Source: Rhabdornis inornatus (taxonomy: Eukaryota > Chordata > Aves > Passeriformes > Rhabdornithidae). From it: a stretch of 64,000 nucleotides of DNA. Shown in pieces: positions 22,301-35,513 of this stretch. Each line of letters starts with the position of its first letter. Position 1 is the first letter of the stretch. Under the pieces are notes generated by a model. That model was not told the DNA's origin, did no database searches, and saw only the letters and a list, made by a program, of their open reading frames with translations. A program made the translations under genes and the position numbers. The stretch lies in assembly GCA_013397075.1 (NCBI GenBank), contig VWZS01011036.1:440111-504110 (forward strand), given 5' to 3'.

Positions 22301-24688
22301 CTCTCCTTTCTTCCACTTGAATACAGGTAACAGGCCGGCCGGGCAGGAGGCTGCCAGAGGGCTGCACAAATTCAAGGTGAGCTACTGACCTGAACCATTT
22401 GATACTGAAACATGTTCATATTGCAAAGCCAAGGTGAATTACTGATCTGAGCCACTTACGCAAGGCTCAAAGAGGGCTGTGCTTCAGCTGAACAACTGAC
22501 TCTCTGTGCAGACCTGACCAGAACACATTCATTCCCAGAAACGAGTCCATGCCTGGTACCTAAAGCCCATCTGAGAGTGCAGTGCATGCAGCAAGCCCAG
22601 CTCACCCTGCAGACCCAGCACAGCACCCTACCACTCCATTATTTGTAAAATACGGCAGCTCATTCTTGTGCAATTTAGCATCAAGCCAGACCATAGGAAA
22701 AATGCTTTTTTTCATCTGCCAAGATGCAGATTAAATGCTTTTTTTCATCTGCCAAGATGCAGATTAAATGCTTTTCTTCATCTGCTTCTTTCTCTGCCAA
22801 GAAAACCACTTGTATTCCTAAAACAAAATGTCCAATTACCACAAAGGCAAATAATTTGTTAACAGAAGCCATCTGTCTGATTTTTCTGTCCAAGCACTCA
22901 GACAGCTCTTGCACAGCTTTAGCAGTTTCACAAGTATGAAGAAAGGAAGGTGATGGACAAATCTAATAATGAATCTGAGGCACACAAGCCCAGCTTTATT
23001 CTTTGGACTCCAAGAGATCAGATAGCCAGTCCTAGAAACAGAGACCAGAGAATTTGGTTCCAAAATCACTTATGCAGTCCTCTAGAAAAAATGAAGTTCT
23101 CAAAGCTGTGCTGCCAGCCTTTGGGAAAATGTAGGAGGGATTGCCAAAAAGATGATCAAGCTGACAGGACATTTGCATATTTCAACTCTGAAGTTTGCCA
23201 TCAAGATGGTTTTCCAAATAGAAGAAATGTAGTTTTTACACATGAAGCTTTTAGTTCTTTCTCTTGATCTTCTAAATGCTGGTTTTGTCACATCTTTCAA
23301 AACCTACAAAATATTGTGAGCTCATATCACCTATTTAGAAGGTAACACACTCTTACTGTTCACATTTGTTACATTTTCACTGTATCTCAACAAATACAGC
23401 AAAATTTTCTTATTCCTTCTCATACCAATGTGGCAGGAAGCTGAGTCACAGTATCATGATGTGAACTAGTTCCTTCCTCAGGAGAAACTCTGAAACACCA
23501 CTCCCCCTTTTGGTTCTGCATGCAGACAGCAGTGGTAATTGCTTATTAAATAATTCTAATTAAAACCAAGCAGATTCATCCTAGATTCCCTCAAGTTAAC
23601 TCTGATTAGTGGTTTTACACAGACTGTACATCTTTGTTGAAATGATCAAAAGAGAAAATCCCTTTAAGCAGTTGGAAAGTACATTCTCCACTCAGAGGCA
23701 TAAAAGCCACTTATATTTCACTTCAATCCTACCTCTAACGTCCAAGTTCTGCCGTGTCATTTCTTCTGGCTCTTGCATGTAGTATTTTAGTTATCTGTCG
23801 CTGCCAACACCTACAAGTATGAAACAAGAAGAACTAAAACAAAAATACTCTATACTGCAATGTTTAATATGGGAAGAAACCTGTATGATACGCATGCTAC
23901 CAAAACCTGGTACACCTCTTAGAGGCATTCAGGTCTTCCTTTAAAAAGCTGACTTTTCTCTCAAAACTGAAGAGGATTTCCCCTTACTCAAAATTCACAT
24001 GGACTAACACATTCTAGATACAAGCAAACAAACAACTTTTCAGCTCTAACTAGTAGGTAAATAGACACCATTTTGTCAAGCCTTCTTATACCAAGTAGTT
24101 TTTTTTAAGATAAACCACAGCATTTTCACATACTTTTGTGACTTTTTCTCTCAGACTAATCCCTCTCATTTATCCCTTTCAAGGATTCTGCTACAGAAGC
24201 AGATTTCTCATTGTACCTTGTAAAACATATTGCCCTTACTCATATGCTTTCCTTCATTTGGAATTGCTAGAATTCCAGGGGAAAAAAGCAAATCAATCAC
24301 AAAAAATGCAACAGCTGGTCTAAACACAATGCACTAAGGCACTCTATCACATTCTAAAAATAGAAGATTTCAATATAATTATTGCACATTTTCTCCAGTG
24401 GAAATATACTTAGTGCGTCATTAGTTACAGCCCATGGAGTCAGACTGGAAATTCTGAACATCAGTGCAGAGACCTGCCTCTGTCAGTGAGGCAAACCAAT
24501 CTCAATTCTACATTGGAAGTGATCTTACAGCAATACCAACAAGGAAGCGATTTTTGTATAAAAGGTCATGCCTATCTCAAGCACATAGTCTAGAACAACA
24601 GAACATTACAGAAAATAGAAAGCAACCATCTGTTATGTTTGGTTGCAGTTTTGTAGACAGGCACACGACTGAACACACCAAAGCTCAT
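22301..24688. other. Gene-free stretch with a short tandem repeat
   Basis: No gene is supported. A 33-bp tandem repeat lies at 22700-22790. Frames here (for example 22681-22914 minus and 22668-22862 plus) mostly translate that repeat. Confidence 0.45.
22700..22790. repeat. 33-bp tandem repeat, about 2.7 copies
   Basis: Units beginning AAATGCTTTT start at 22700, 22733 and 22766. The first two are identical apart from the junction, and the third diverges after about 25 bases. The 33-bp length is a multiple of three, so both strands show an 11-residue repeat that mimics a coding repeat. Confidence 0.9.
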
Positions 24689-24983
24689 GTAACACCAGCC
24701 GATGTTCATTGATGAACCCCCCTTAATACAGGGTTCAAAATTCCCACACTTGAACACTCGATTGGTTGAGGTCTCAACACTGCCCAGCTCACTGGCAAAC
24801 TAGATGTCTGCATTCAGGATTGAATGAGATTGGCCGGGGTTCCCAGCTTGAATTTGAATCCAACCTATCATTGCCTCACCTGGGGACTTGTTTACTTCTA
24901 CTCTTCAATGAGCTAGGCAAGCCAAATTGGGGTTCTGTAACCAAATTTATCTGTGCAGCTTCAGATCAGCTGTAGCTGTCACA
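24689..24983 (-). repeat. Solo LTR of the 350-bp family, minus strand, decayed
   Basis: On the minus strand it starts TGTGACAGCTACAGCTG and runs through a CCAATC box and a CCCTGTATTAAGG promoter-like motif. It shares this layout with the copies at 52421-52769 and 54839-55171. The part after the promoter is shortened, and the AATAAA seen in its relatives is not evident. No clear target duplication remains. Confidence 0.6.
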
Positions 24984-27007
24984 ACCATCCATCTATCTGA
25001 TTAGACCACAAGAGTCTTTAGAGTTTATCAAAGGTATTTTTCTAATTCAGTTTGCAAATCTTAGTCATAACTGCAAAACACAAAGATCAGTGTGCTAGAC
25101 TGTGAACACAGCCTGACTGAGAAGGCAGCCAGGGCAGCTTCTTCCTTGTTCTTGGACCACCTTCTGGTCTTTGAGAAAGAACATGTTGTGTGTCATGTAG
25201 ATGCAATGCACACAGAAAGAACTTGTCTGAGTGAAAGCAAGGAGAAAAAGCAAGAAACATACCAAAAATACACAAACGTAGAATGGTGTATAAAAGCACC
25301 CTTCATTGCTCACCTGCTCTTGTAATGCAATGCAACAGAATCTGAATCAAGCCCAAAGAGGAGCTGTCCTTATACTGGTATTCTTTTCCTCTAAATCAGT
25401 ATTTTATGCAGGATATTACTGAAAGAGAAAGCATTCAAATGAAAATCATCAGACTGATGTATTGAATCTTTGCTAATACTTCTTAAATTTATATTAAAAT
25501 AGTTAAGGAAGCAGGAGCTTCTGAATTTTCTGTACTGTCATTCAACAGTCATGGCAAAGATAGATTTAGAGAATGTGGAACAAACTAGAAGAAAGTACAA
25601 TTTCCTCTTGGAACAGGAGTGTCAGCAGAGCTGTTACTCAGCCATAGCAGCTTACATCTCTTCTTCTCCATCCCTGTCACAGAATATTTCACTTTGCAAG
25701 CAAGCACAAGGCAGAATCAGTTTTAAAACAAACAAAACCAACAAAAACCCCTACAAACATTTTTTTGCTTGAGTTTCTACTCAAATGGCTTCATAGCAGT
25801 AAATCACTTCATACAAGTCTTTAACACCTGCCATAAAATAAATGCTAAAATACACTTGGATCATAAAATCCTTCGGTGCGTATAACACTTCATTTTACAG
25901 TGAAGAGGTCCCCTTCCTAAGACTGGGATCTCTCATCACCACATAAGAGCTGGGGTTGGTTACACAAGAAACCTCAGTCACATTGGAAAAAAGAACATGA
26001 GAACATTCCCCCCCAAGACTAGACATGTAGACTAAGTGTGTCTGAACTGACAGGAATATACTAAGTTATGCCACATACATTGATCCATTTTTCATTATAC
26101 AAAATTTAGCTAGCAGAACATAGACAATCGATACACCTCTTACAAACAAAACCGTATTGTAGTCTAGATTTTTTTTTAAATGAGCTTAAGAGAGATGTCA
26201 AGACAAAAATAAAGCATTAATCTCATCAGGTATGTTCTTCTAGCAGTTAACATATAACAAGCTCTTGTCATCATGTCAAATGTTGAAAAGACTGATCTGA
26301 ATAAAATGCAATGCTTTTAAATAGCAAAAATTAACTGTTTCACTTATGTTTCATTTGCTGATTGAGTTGCAAAAAGCAGTAGTACTACATGACTCGTGTA
26401 TGTGCATCTGAAGCTATTTGATTTGAATACTAAAACTTAACAATGCTAAAAATCTGAAATGTGGTGTTTAATGACTTCTTTGAAGCTCAAAGTGGCTGCT
26501 TTTCATGAATTGTTAATTCCCTACATTATTTAGAATACTCTCTCCACACATTAGAAAGCAGCACTGGTTATGTAATCTCAGTTTATATTGGTTACAATGT
26601 CTACATTACTATTTTTATAATATATGTGACAATGTATATTCTAGGTATTTCTACTTTAGAGAGTCTAAAAACACTCTATACACATCCTTTCCTTGAAATG
26701 ACCAAATCAGTATCCTGTTGTTATAACAGCAAGTTGGTTTTTGAAGCCCAGACCTGGGAGGTGGCTGTGACTGTGTCCAGATAGGTAAATTACCTCATCT
26801 ACCCATTTGCATCTGCCATGGGACAGATGGGAAAAGCCTGAAGAGCCTCTGTTCCACCCACACCTCCTGCATCTCAGTCTGATACATGTCTACAGACTAA
26901 AGGTTCAAAAAAAGTATGATCTCAGCTATGTTCCTTCACTTCCAATTCTTTGAGATCCCAATCGGTGGAAAAAAAACCCCAAACGTACAAAAAGAATGGA
27001 GCCCCCC
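24984..27007. other. Gene-free AT-rich stretch
   Basis: Nothing recognisable. Frames at 25087-25325 overlap on both strands and look like chance. Confidence 0.45.
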
Positions 27008-27088
27008 CAGCCCTGTCACATTGCAGCTAGTCTAAAAGCTGTAACCTGAAACTCAACCAGCCTGTAAGTAGGCAGGTACCTGGCTGAG

Positions 27089-27864
27089 TGATGATAGGAT
27101 GGATTTGAACAAATACAGAGAATCCCAGCCAATCCACTGAATCCTAAGCGTCACAGCAGAGCGCTGGTGGAGTGTCGCAACCTTCCAAAGAAGCGACATC
27201 CTTCCGGGCATAGTGATTTCACTCTTTTGTGAGTCCATGTATGGTGTTCCACAGAGAAGTTTACTGCACTTCTTCCATGGAAGATGCCAGAGACAAAGCA
27301 ATTCTCTCACAGGCCCAGAAGAACTGAGGGAGCAGGGTTTATATGGGAAAGACAGGGGGCGGGGTAGAGCAACAGGCAAATCAGATGAGGATCCAGGGGC
27401 AGAGCAAAGGGGGTAGGACCAATGGGGTACAAACAATTTGCCTGGAGCAGAGAGGCATGTTGGGAGGAAATTTTCCTAACCATGACAATGGAGGTTAGCC
27501 TAAGGCCATTCCCTTGAGGGGAGAACAGTAGACTCTTTTTTAGTTGGCCCATCGGCCTCCACANCTGCACTTCTTCCATGGAAGATGCCAGAGACAAAGC
27601 AATTCTCTCACAGGCCCAGAAGAACTGAGGGAGCAGGGTTTATATGGGAAAGACAGGGGGCGGGGTAGAGCAACAGGCAAATCAGATGAGGATCCAGGGG
27701 CAGAGCAAAGGGGGTAGGACCAATGGGGTACAAACAATTTGCCTGGAGCAGAGAGGCATGTTGGGAGGAAATTTTCCTAACCATGACAATGGAGGTTAGC
27801 CTAAGGCCATTCCCTTGAGGGGAGAACAGTAGACTCTTTTTTAGTTGGCCCATCGGCCTCCACA
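27089..27864 (-). mobile_element. Nested LTR, minus strand, containing an assembly duplication
   Basis: On the minus strand it starts TGTGGAGGCCGATGGGCC and ends CCTATCATCA. The flanks GCTGAG (27083-27088) and CCTGAG (27865-27870) give a 6-bp duplication with one mismatch, placing the insertion inside the outer LTR. A CCCATATAAACC promoter motif and CCAAT-like boxes fit U3. The apparent length is 776 bp, but 301 bp of that is a duplicated segment plus an N, so the true LTR is about 475 bp. The 127-, 96- and 98-codon minus-strand frames here are LTR shadows. Confidence 0.7.
27264..27864. repeat. Exact 300-bp tandem duplication around a single N
   Basis: Bases 27264-27563 and 27565-27864 read the same throughout as far as I can compare them, separated by one N at 27564. 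Both copies start CTGCACTTCTTCC and end GGCCTCCACA. A lone N between perfect copies is the mark of a contig join with an unmerged overlap, not of biology. Confidence 0.95.
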
Positions 27865-28058
27865 CCTGAGTGCAGATGTATCACTGGCCAAGGAAATGAG
27901 TGACTGGGACTGTTACTAATCACATGTGTATGCCCGGGAAATTCAGACCCCCTATTTAAGGAGAGTGCAGAACAATAAAGAGAGCTTTTTATCACATAGA
28001 TCACAGAGGGTCTTGTCATCTGTCTCCAACCATGATCCCAGTCAACGTTACACAGCCC

Positions 28059-31000
28059 CTCATGATTCAAAGCATGTATTTTTAAGCAAGAATACATGTA
28101 TGATTTTCAAGACAATACACAATTAACCTGTGAAATAACACCATAGCGTAATAGGCAGCATCCTGCTATTGATGGTTCAACTCCAAATTCATTTAATATG
28201 ACTCAGGCATTCTGGAAGGCTAGAGGAACAGGTGGGCTTAAACAAGATTTAATAACATTTACAAACTGCCATAAATCAATAGATTTGGCCAAAGCACTAA
28301 AAATGCAAAGTTATTCAACACTTGCATAGGACTGAACTATCAGGTATACATTTGACACGGACTCTGTTCTGGCAGTTCCTTCCACAGAAAGGAATCTGTT
28401 TTGTGACCCCAGCCTTACTGCATCAAGCATACCCAAATGTCAAAATAGATGGTGATTCCTGTAAATAATTTCAGCAATAATTTTCCTGGAAATGCTTCAA
28501 CTAATGCCTTTGCTCAAGAATCATCATTAACATCAGACTCATACAGAATAGAAATTCTGTCTTAATACTTAAGCCAATTAGCTTATTTTGACAGCTTTTA
28601 TTCAGAGTCTCTTAAGTCACTAAGATTCAAAATTAATAAGGAGTTTCACTAAGGAAATCTGATGTCCCTGCAGAGTGCAACAAGAGCTTTTAAACAAGAG
28701 AGGATGTCACAGCTCACCTAGAAGCAGCAACACAAGTGAGAGCTGTGACACATTTGCACAAGGCCTGACTCAACACTGTGCACCTGCTCTCTTTAATGTG
28801 CCTTGCATTGGGAACATCAAGTCGAAGCCTCACAGATATAGAACTTAATTTTCAAAACCATGATCAACTTTTTCTAATGAGTTGTCACATCATCATTTTC
28901 TGATGTGAAAGAGGGCCATGAACACGTCCAACTCAGCATAATGTTTCAAGCTTAAGTTTCACATGGTTTTTTTACCTACTTGCAACTGAACAGACAAATG
29001 TTCTTTCAGCAGCCTTTTCAGATAGCTGTTCTCTCTACACCTTTCCCCTAAAAACACATTAAATGTGAGTCATAAAGCCAAATGTGTGAGAAAGCAAAAC
29101 AAGTGTGTGTTGAATTAGACACAGGGACAATTCAGTCTTGGCTTTCACTTCTTCTTGCTGCCCATACTAATAGTCATTGTCCCTCTTGCCTGATGAAAAG
29201 CCTTTATTCAATCCATCAAAAACTTTTTTCTTTGCCTCCAGAATATAATCATGCCATCTTTTCCTTTAGCAATTAGAAAATGTTGTAACAAGTATTATTA
29301 CTCAGTAAAATTAATTATGCAATAATCAATAACAATATTTTAGAAGAGGGTATAAGTTTTAAACGTTTATGTAATTTCTTCAAGTCTCCCCAGTGATCTT
29401 CTTGTAATGCGGAATAAAACCAGAGCAAGTTTATCTTAATCAAGTGGAATAAAAAAAGGTATCAAATGACTTTAAAGTTGAACAATCTTCATACACAGCA
29501 CATCACGAAATAACTGACAGAAGTAAAGAAGGGGGAAAAAGGGAGAAGTATAAAAGTTCACAATAGATAATGGTTTGCTGTAAGAATGCACAATATGCTT
29601 CTTAGAGATGCAAGAGGCGAGGCTGGCAAAAAATTCACCTGAAGAAAAAAACTTAATGAGGACCTGCAAATAAATCAGCCAGCAGTGCCACAGGTTCACC
29701 GTCTCTAACTACTCCAATACATTCATCTTGATGGAGTAATCAGCTGGATGAATAAGAAACAAAATCTTAATTGGAAATCAGCTTCCTTTTTCTTGGCAAA
29801 GGGACAGGAAAGAAAAAGGGAACCAATGTTTTCTAGACAGAAGACTACACAGATGCAAAATGACCAACATTCAAGCCTCCACACCAGGTAAGTTCTCAAT
29901 GCAGAACACACTTTAAAAAATATATTTGCTTCCATATTGTTTTCAGTTTGCTTTGTTTCTGTGAATAAGTTCACCTGCTTTCCATGTGTATAACAGACTC
30001 TAATAATACTTAGTAACTATTTGTCTTAAGAAACAATATCTATGCTTATACTACACAAGAGTTAACAAATTCCAATAAACCCACTATGAGCTCTTCATTG
30101 AACTAATCCATCCCAAAAAATCTCCTAACCAAAACACATTAAACATGGTTTTGCATTAAATAACAGTTAACATTAAATAAAGTCCTCCATCTCCTAAGAC
30201 TGTATACAACAATTAAATTTTTCCTCCAATTGCAAAAAGGACTTGCACATTTTATTAGCTAAAACGTCACTGTAATACTCAGATCTGATTTTCAGATAAA
30301 GTCTAGTTCACAGAAACCAGAAATACATGTATGTATGAACTAAAGAAAAAAAAAAATCTATGTGAAATTCTGTCTCCATTCCCCTTGTTCTCCTTTCAGT
30401 GTTTGGGTTCTCCCACCTCGCTGGGGCCCATACACACAGCAAGAAACATATATCCCAAACAGCCTATAGCCTCAATTTCAGAAAGAGAGGTGTTGGAGAG
30501 TGATTTAATTACTGTGAAGATGCTTGGTCCCACTAGGGTGACCCAGAGTACAAGGAATTTGCAACACAGATAAGAAATTTCATCAGCTCTCAATCAGTTA
30601 AGATTTCACCTTTGACTTAAATTTCCTTCTACTCTATTATCACAACCAAGCATTTTATTCTACAGGGGGTCTAAACCATTCATGCAAATTTAATTTATGG
30701 CAATTTAAACTGTGTCAGAAAGTTAATAATGTAGGAATAATGCATCTGTCTCTCACTGAGTTTAATCAGTGCCCATTAATGTGCCTGTTATTTTGCCTTT
30801 TTGTTATTCATGCGTTCCAACCTGAAACCACATTTACACTGAGTGGAAACAAACTTACCCAGCTCGTCAGATCTCAAAGTAAAAACCTAACTTGCCCAAA
30901 AGACTGATTTTATTGAGGTGATTGCATTTTTCTTAACAGAAACAAATTACAAAAGTTCTCACATAGATGTAACAATTACAAATATTTGCAAGTGCACTTT

Positions 31001-34000
31001 GATTCCATCTGCCAAAAAAAAAATAAACACTCAATTTTTTATTTCAGCAAACTCAAGTTTTGAAATACAGTGCATTGCAAAAATAAAAGCATTAGCATTA
31101 ACAATTGCTAACAAAGGAGAAGAAAATCTCACTAAATGTATTTTAATAGTGGAAAGGGAAACAGAGCATTTCAGTGTACAACTGAACTGTACAACAGTTG
31201 TATTTTCAAAGAGTTTCTTCTAACCCACGATGCCAGAAGCAGTGGATTAACCTACTTTATGTGGGAACAAGTCTAGAGTCTATTGCTGAGTGCAGCTGTC
31301 AGAACCACCTGCATATCTTTGGCTTCAGTTAAGTCTCAGAAGTAAGCCAAAGGGTGATTTCAGGATTCTGCAGTGTCCATTTTAATTTGCTTGCAAAAAA
31401 CAAAGCGAAAATATGACCAGTATAAACTGGGAAGGTTGGAAGCTGCTAACCACGTCTGCCTAGAGGCTTTAATTAGACCAAGCTGGTAAAATTTGTGCTT
31501 GTCATATTTTTCCAGCATATGCAATGATGTCAGTTCGACCTTTGTTTTCACGTTTGCCTAAAATGGCCTTTCCCACCTGAATTTGAGCACATTTGGGTTA
31601 GCCAGGGAGCAAGCTGCTACTGCCAAGAATCAATGGCAAGCAAAGCCAATTGTGTGGGGAAAATCAAAGTCTCACAGGTAAAGGAAAAAATAAGCTAGGG
31701 ACTACCAGCTACCATTAAATAAGCTACCTTCAAACAGCCCAAATGAGTACCGCCAAGTGCTTATCCAGACTCTTACAGATATCCCTCAAATTTAAACCTA
31801 GAACAGTAATTAGGCTGACTTTTCCTGAAGACAACCTATTTAAACCTACCATTTTCTGCTTCAATGTTCCCTAAATATGAGAGAAACTCCACTGGGTTTA
31901 ACTATGGACTATAGACACTATCCAGAACACACAAGAAACACAAGTTTCCTTTACAGCACTTGTGCATTTATTCAAAAGACCCCCAAAGCCTATTCTGTTT
32001 CCACTGTTTCGCCCACCCACAACTCAATATACTAGCCACCAGGCTGAATGGACATGTTCCACAAAACCTTCCTCAGCAGACAGGACCCGCTCCTGGGAAA
32101 ATGCCTTTGTGCATTCTGGGCACACACTGAGAAACATCCATTTTTTCTTTTCTGAATCAAGAGTTCATGAAACCTAAGCAAAACAAAGTTTGGCAGGCTC
32201 ACATAGTCTGAGTAATAACAGAACATTCTGATAAGAAGAGCTCCAATATTCAAAGCTCAAAAGTTAGAAGAACGAATAAGTTGGCTTAAAGTTTCCCAGA
32301 TAAAGTGAAGATGCTGGGAAAAACATCCAGGATGACAGCTAAGTTTGTAACTACACAGAAGTATTAGAATGGCTCAGAAAGTAACATTAGAAATACTTCC
32401 ACTAGTTGTTTTTAAAATCACACATTACTGTAAAAATTAAGATAAGTTTTAATGGCTAAGTCTCAGCTATTTAAGAATCATGCTGAACCGTCCCCCCGTT
32501 TCCTGCCCTGTGAAATGGTATGTATGACAGGACGCAGCTCAAGGTGGTTACACAGTAGCTATAAATGATTCTGCATCTATGCTACACCAGTTCTGCCATG
32601 ACAGCCCCCCACCCAGATGAGATGAGCTGCTGAGAAGCTGCTTTTCCTCTGTGCAGCCCTGCTCTGTGTGACAGAGCCCTGAACACAGGTTTGTGATCAG
32701 CCTTGTGCTGCAGCACTGTGCCAGCTTTAGGTACCAGCTGAGAGCTAAGAACCAGCACAACAGCTGCTCCTAGTATATATCAAAGTGAGTCATCCTTTTA
32801 AAAAACTGTTTAGGGATTCCCCACTAAGAAAATGAAGGCTTATGTGCTCAGACAAGACAAAGAGTGTTCACACAATTCAGTCTGCCAGCTCCAGTTTGTG
32901 AGCAAGCTTTCAACAGGCAACAGCACTGAAAATCCACGTCTGTTTCTGTAAGGACAATCTGATTTTAATATTACACACCGTTACAGCTCAGCAACCACAT
33001 GTCATTATCTGTATCTTCATGGGAGAACCACAAAGGGACCATGGAGAGAACTAATCCCAGCTCTGGACCCAGACACACTGGATGTAGAGCCCTGCAGTCC
33101 CACAGAACCACCTGGCCCAGGCACTCAGGTGGCAGCCAAAACTCCGTGCTGAGCCAAGGTCAAAGCGACTGCTCTGCCCAACCGAGCATCCTCCTCCCAA
33201 CAACCTGAGGACTTCAGAGTCTCGGATTCCAAGTATTGCCTGTTACCCTGGCTCTGGAGTAGCAGATTCAGCACTAAATAAGCCCCTAACTGGACACCAA
33301 ACCCAAATCCACATCAAGAAATTTGGATATGGTTCTACCCCAATCCGTGAAGACACCATGCTGCAGTATTCTATTGCTGCCATGAAGAAAGCTCAATGTT
33401 TAAGCCAGATCAGAAATAAGCTATTCAGCTTTTGCTTATTCTTGTTGATCACCCCTAACATTTAAAAAACCCCAGGTTTATGGGCAATAAAAGTTTAAGA
33501 CGTAACTTCTACTCAGGATTCATACTTTGTGTCCCACAGGGCAATACTTCAGTATTTTTAAAGCTGATTCACCTTGCTTCTGAGGCATTTATCTTCATTT
33601 ACTCTAACTGGATGGAGAAGCTCTTTATCTGATGCATCTGATTTTTACAGATAAATTTGAAGTGTAAACACAATTTATAATCTGAAAGATGTTAGGAGCT
33701 TTCTTATTTCTAACATGAGCACAAAATCCTACCCGAGATTCGTGTTAGTATGCACATGTGAAATTGGTTGGTTTGTGGTTTTTTAAATTTATTTTACAAG
33801 TTAAAAAAAATCCAACTGAAAATAATAATTAAAAAATAATTAATTTTGTACTTTGCTTACTTGTAAAATGATTGTTAATTAAGGCACAGAAAAATACTAT
33901 GTTATTAAAGCTACTGAGTGCTGTCTTGGGTGAAAGAACTCATCTATTAGCCTGAGATCAATGCAAATTAATCCACTCAGCACCATGAAAAAGGCTGCTT

Positions 34001-35477
34001 CTGCTCCTTATGTTGCACCAGAGTAGGAAAAGATCTGATAAAGAATGAATGAATAGGCAGAACAAATAATTTTTCATACAACTTGCTTTTAGTAGCAGAG
34101 AGTAATTAATTTAGATGAATTATACCGAGTGTCCTGCATTTTATATGAGAATTTCATTAAAGTAATGATGCTTTGATTAAGTCCCCCTCTAACACGGACT
34201 ATCTGCAGGAGGAAATTAGCACTTTCATTACCTTTTCTCTTCAACACTATAACAATCTCTGGCTATCATCAGCTCAGAGGCATTGGCCAAAGAAATCCCT
34301 GCTTTGACTCTGAGCCCATGGAGAATCTGTAACATTACTACTAATGTAGTATCACAGAGCAGGGTACTCCCACTGACATCTTTGCAAAGATTCCAAAGAA
34401 CTTAGAAATTAAGACCTTTATTAATGCCACAGACACACAAGCATTACAGCCATAAGAGCTGGTTTGGATGTCACAGGCTTCCTACTTTGAACACTTACAC
34501 AAAATTAAACTCTTGCTGAATCAAGACCTGAACTACCTTTCTGGAACAATACCTGCAGATGAAATGGATGTACAATTACAAGAGCCTATGGATTTTCTGG
34601 TTATTTCTCCATACGATTTCTGTGCACAATGACAGATCCTTGGTATGCTAATGAAAACACAGATCAACCTGTGTGCTTGCTGTGGAGCTATTTCCACAGC
34701 CAGGTCACAAACATACAAGGCTCTATGAAACCAGAGTGAAAAACATTCAGTCATTTACTGTAAATCCAGTCCAGACAAAGTCATTCTGTACATGCCATCC
34801 AAAACTATCAAGTCAGGCCATCAGATTACTGTCTAAAATCCCAGAATGACACAGTAACCAGCATTCTCTTCTTATTTAAAAGCTTCTTTGAAAGGTGAAA
34901 TCATAAGTTTTCAGCTGTGACACCCAACTGAGAGAGTTACTAGAATCCCAGATTACCTGTATGTCTGAGGAATAGGGAAAGCAGGTACAGAATAATATTT
35001 TAAAGTGTGATATTTAGTAAATAGTTAAAGCTAGTTTTCCAGAGGTCTACCTGAGTTTGTTTTGACAGAGTATCACAACATGTAAACCCTGATCACTCAC
35101 AGTGGCATTTTAAATCATGATTAATGGGACAAGGAAAAAGGTGTCTTTCACTTTTGTTTTCCTTGCCTCCTGAAAGCAGATTTACCTCCATTCAATAATG
35201 TTTGAAAATTACTGTCTTCATAATTCATTTCATATACCTTTTTACTAGACCCTCTTCTGACAAGAAAAGGAAGCTTGTTTTGGCAACAGTCAATCAACGA
35301 GCAGCTAAATTGCAAATGTCATTTCCACATCGTTGAAATTAACATGATTCAAAATGTGAACCACCAGCTAATCTGAAATAATTTAATAAAGGAGGGTAAA
35401 AAGCGATGTTTTTGAATTGATTGCTTCTTCAACTCTGGGGGTTTTTTTCTTCCCAGTAAAGTGAGAAAAGCCACATT

Positions 35478-35513
<36 letters not shown>

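Larger units (their letters stand above)
27014..28052 (+). repeat. Solo LTR of the 350-bp family, split by a nested LTR
   Basis: The outer LTR starts TGTCACATTGCAGCTAG at 27014 and ends CAACGTTACA at 28052. A perfect 6-bp duplication CAGCCC flanks it (27008-27013 and 28053-28058). Only 27014-27088 and 27865-28052 belong to it; the DNA between is a second LTR on the other strand. The right part carries a TATTTAA promoter motif at 27953-27959 and AATAAA at 27974-27979, both conserved in the copy at 52421-52769. Removing the insertion leaves about 260 bp. Confidence 0.75.

Noticed and set aside
22668..22914. Frames with an 11-residue repeat on both strands
   Set aside because: The repeat comes from a 33-bp tandem DNA repeat. 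Both strands are open, which argues against coding.
27053..27865. Several 85-127-codon minus-strand frames
   Set aside because: They lie almost entirely inside the nested LTR and are repeated by the assembly duplication.
28144..28184. tRNA-like A box (TAGCGTAATAGG) and B box (GGTTCAACTCC)
   Set aside because: The spacing between boxes is about 14 bases too short for a tRNA, and I could not form a full cloverleaf. It is at most a decayed tRNA-derived scrap.
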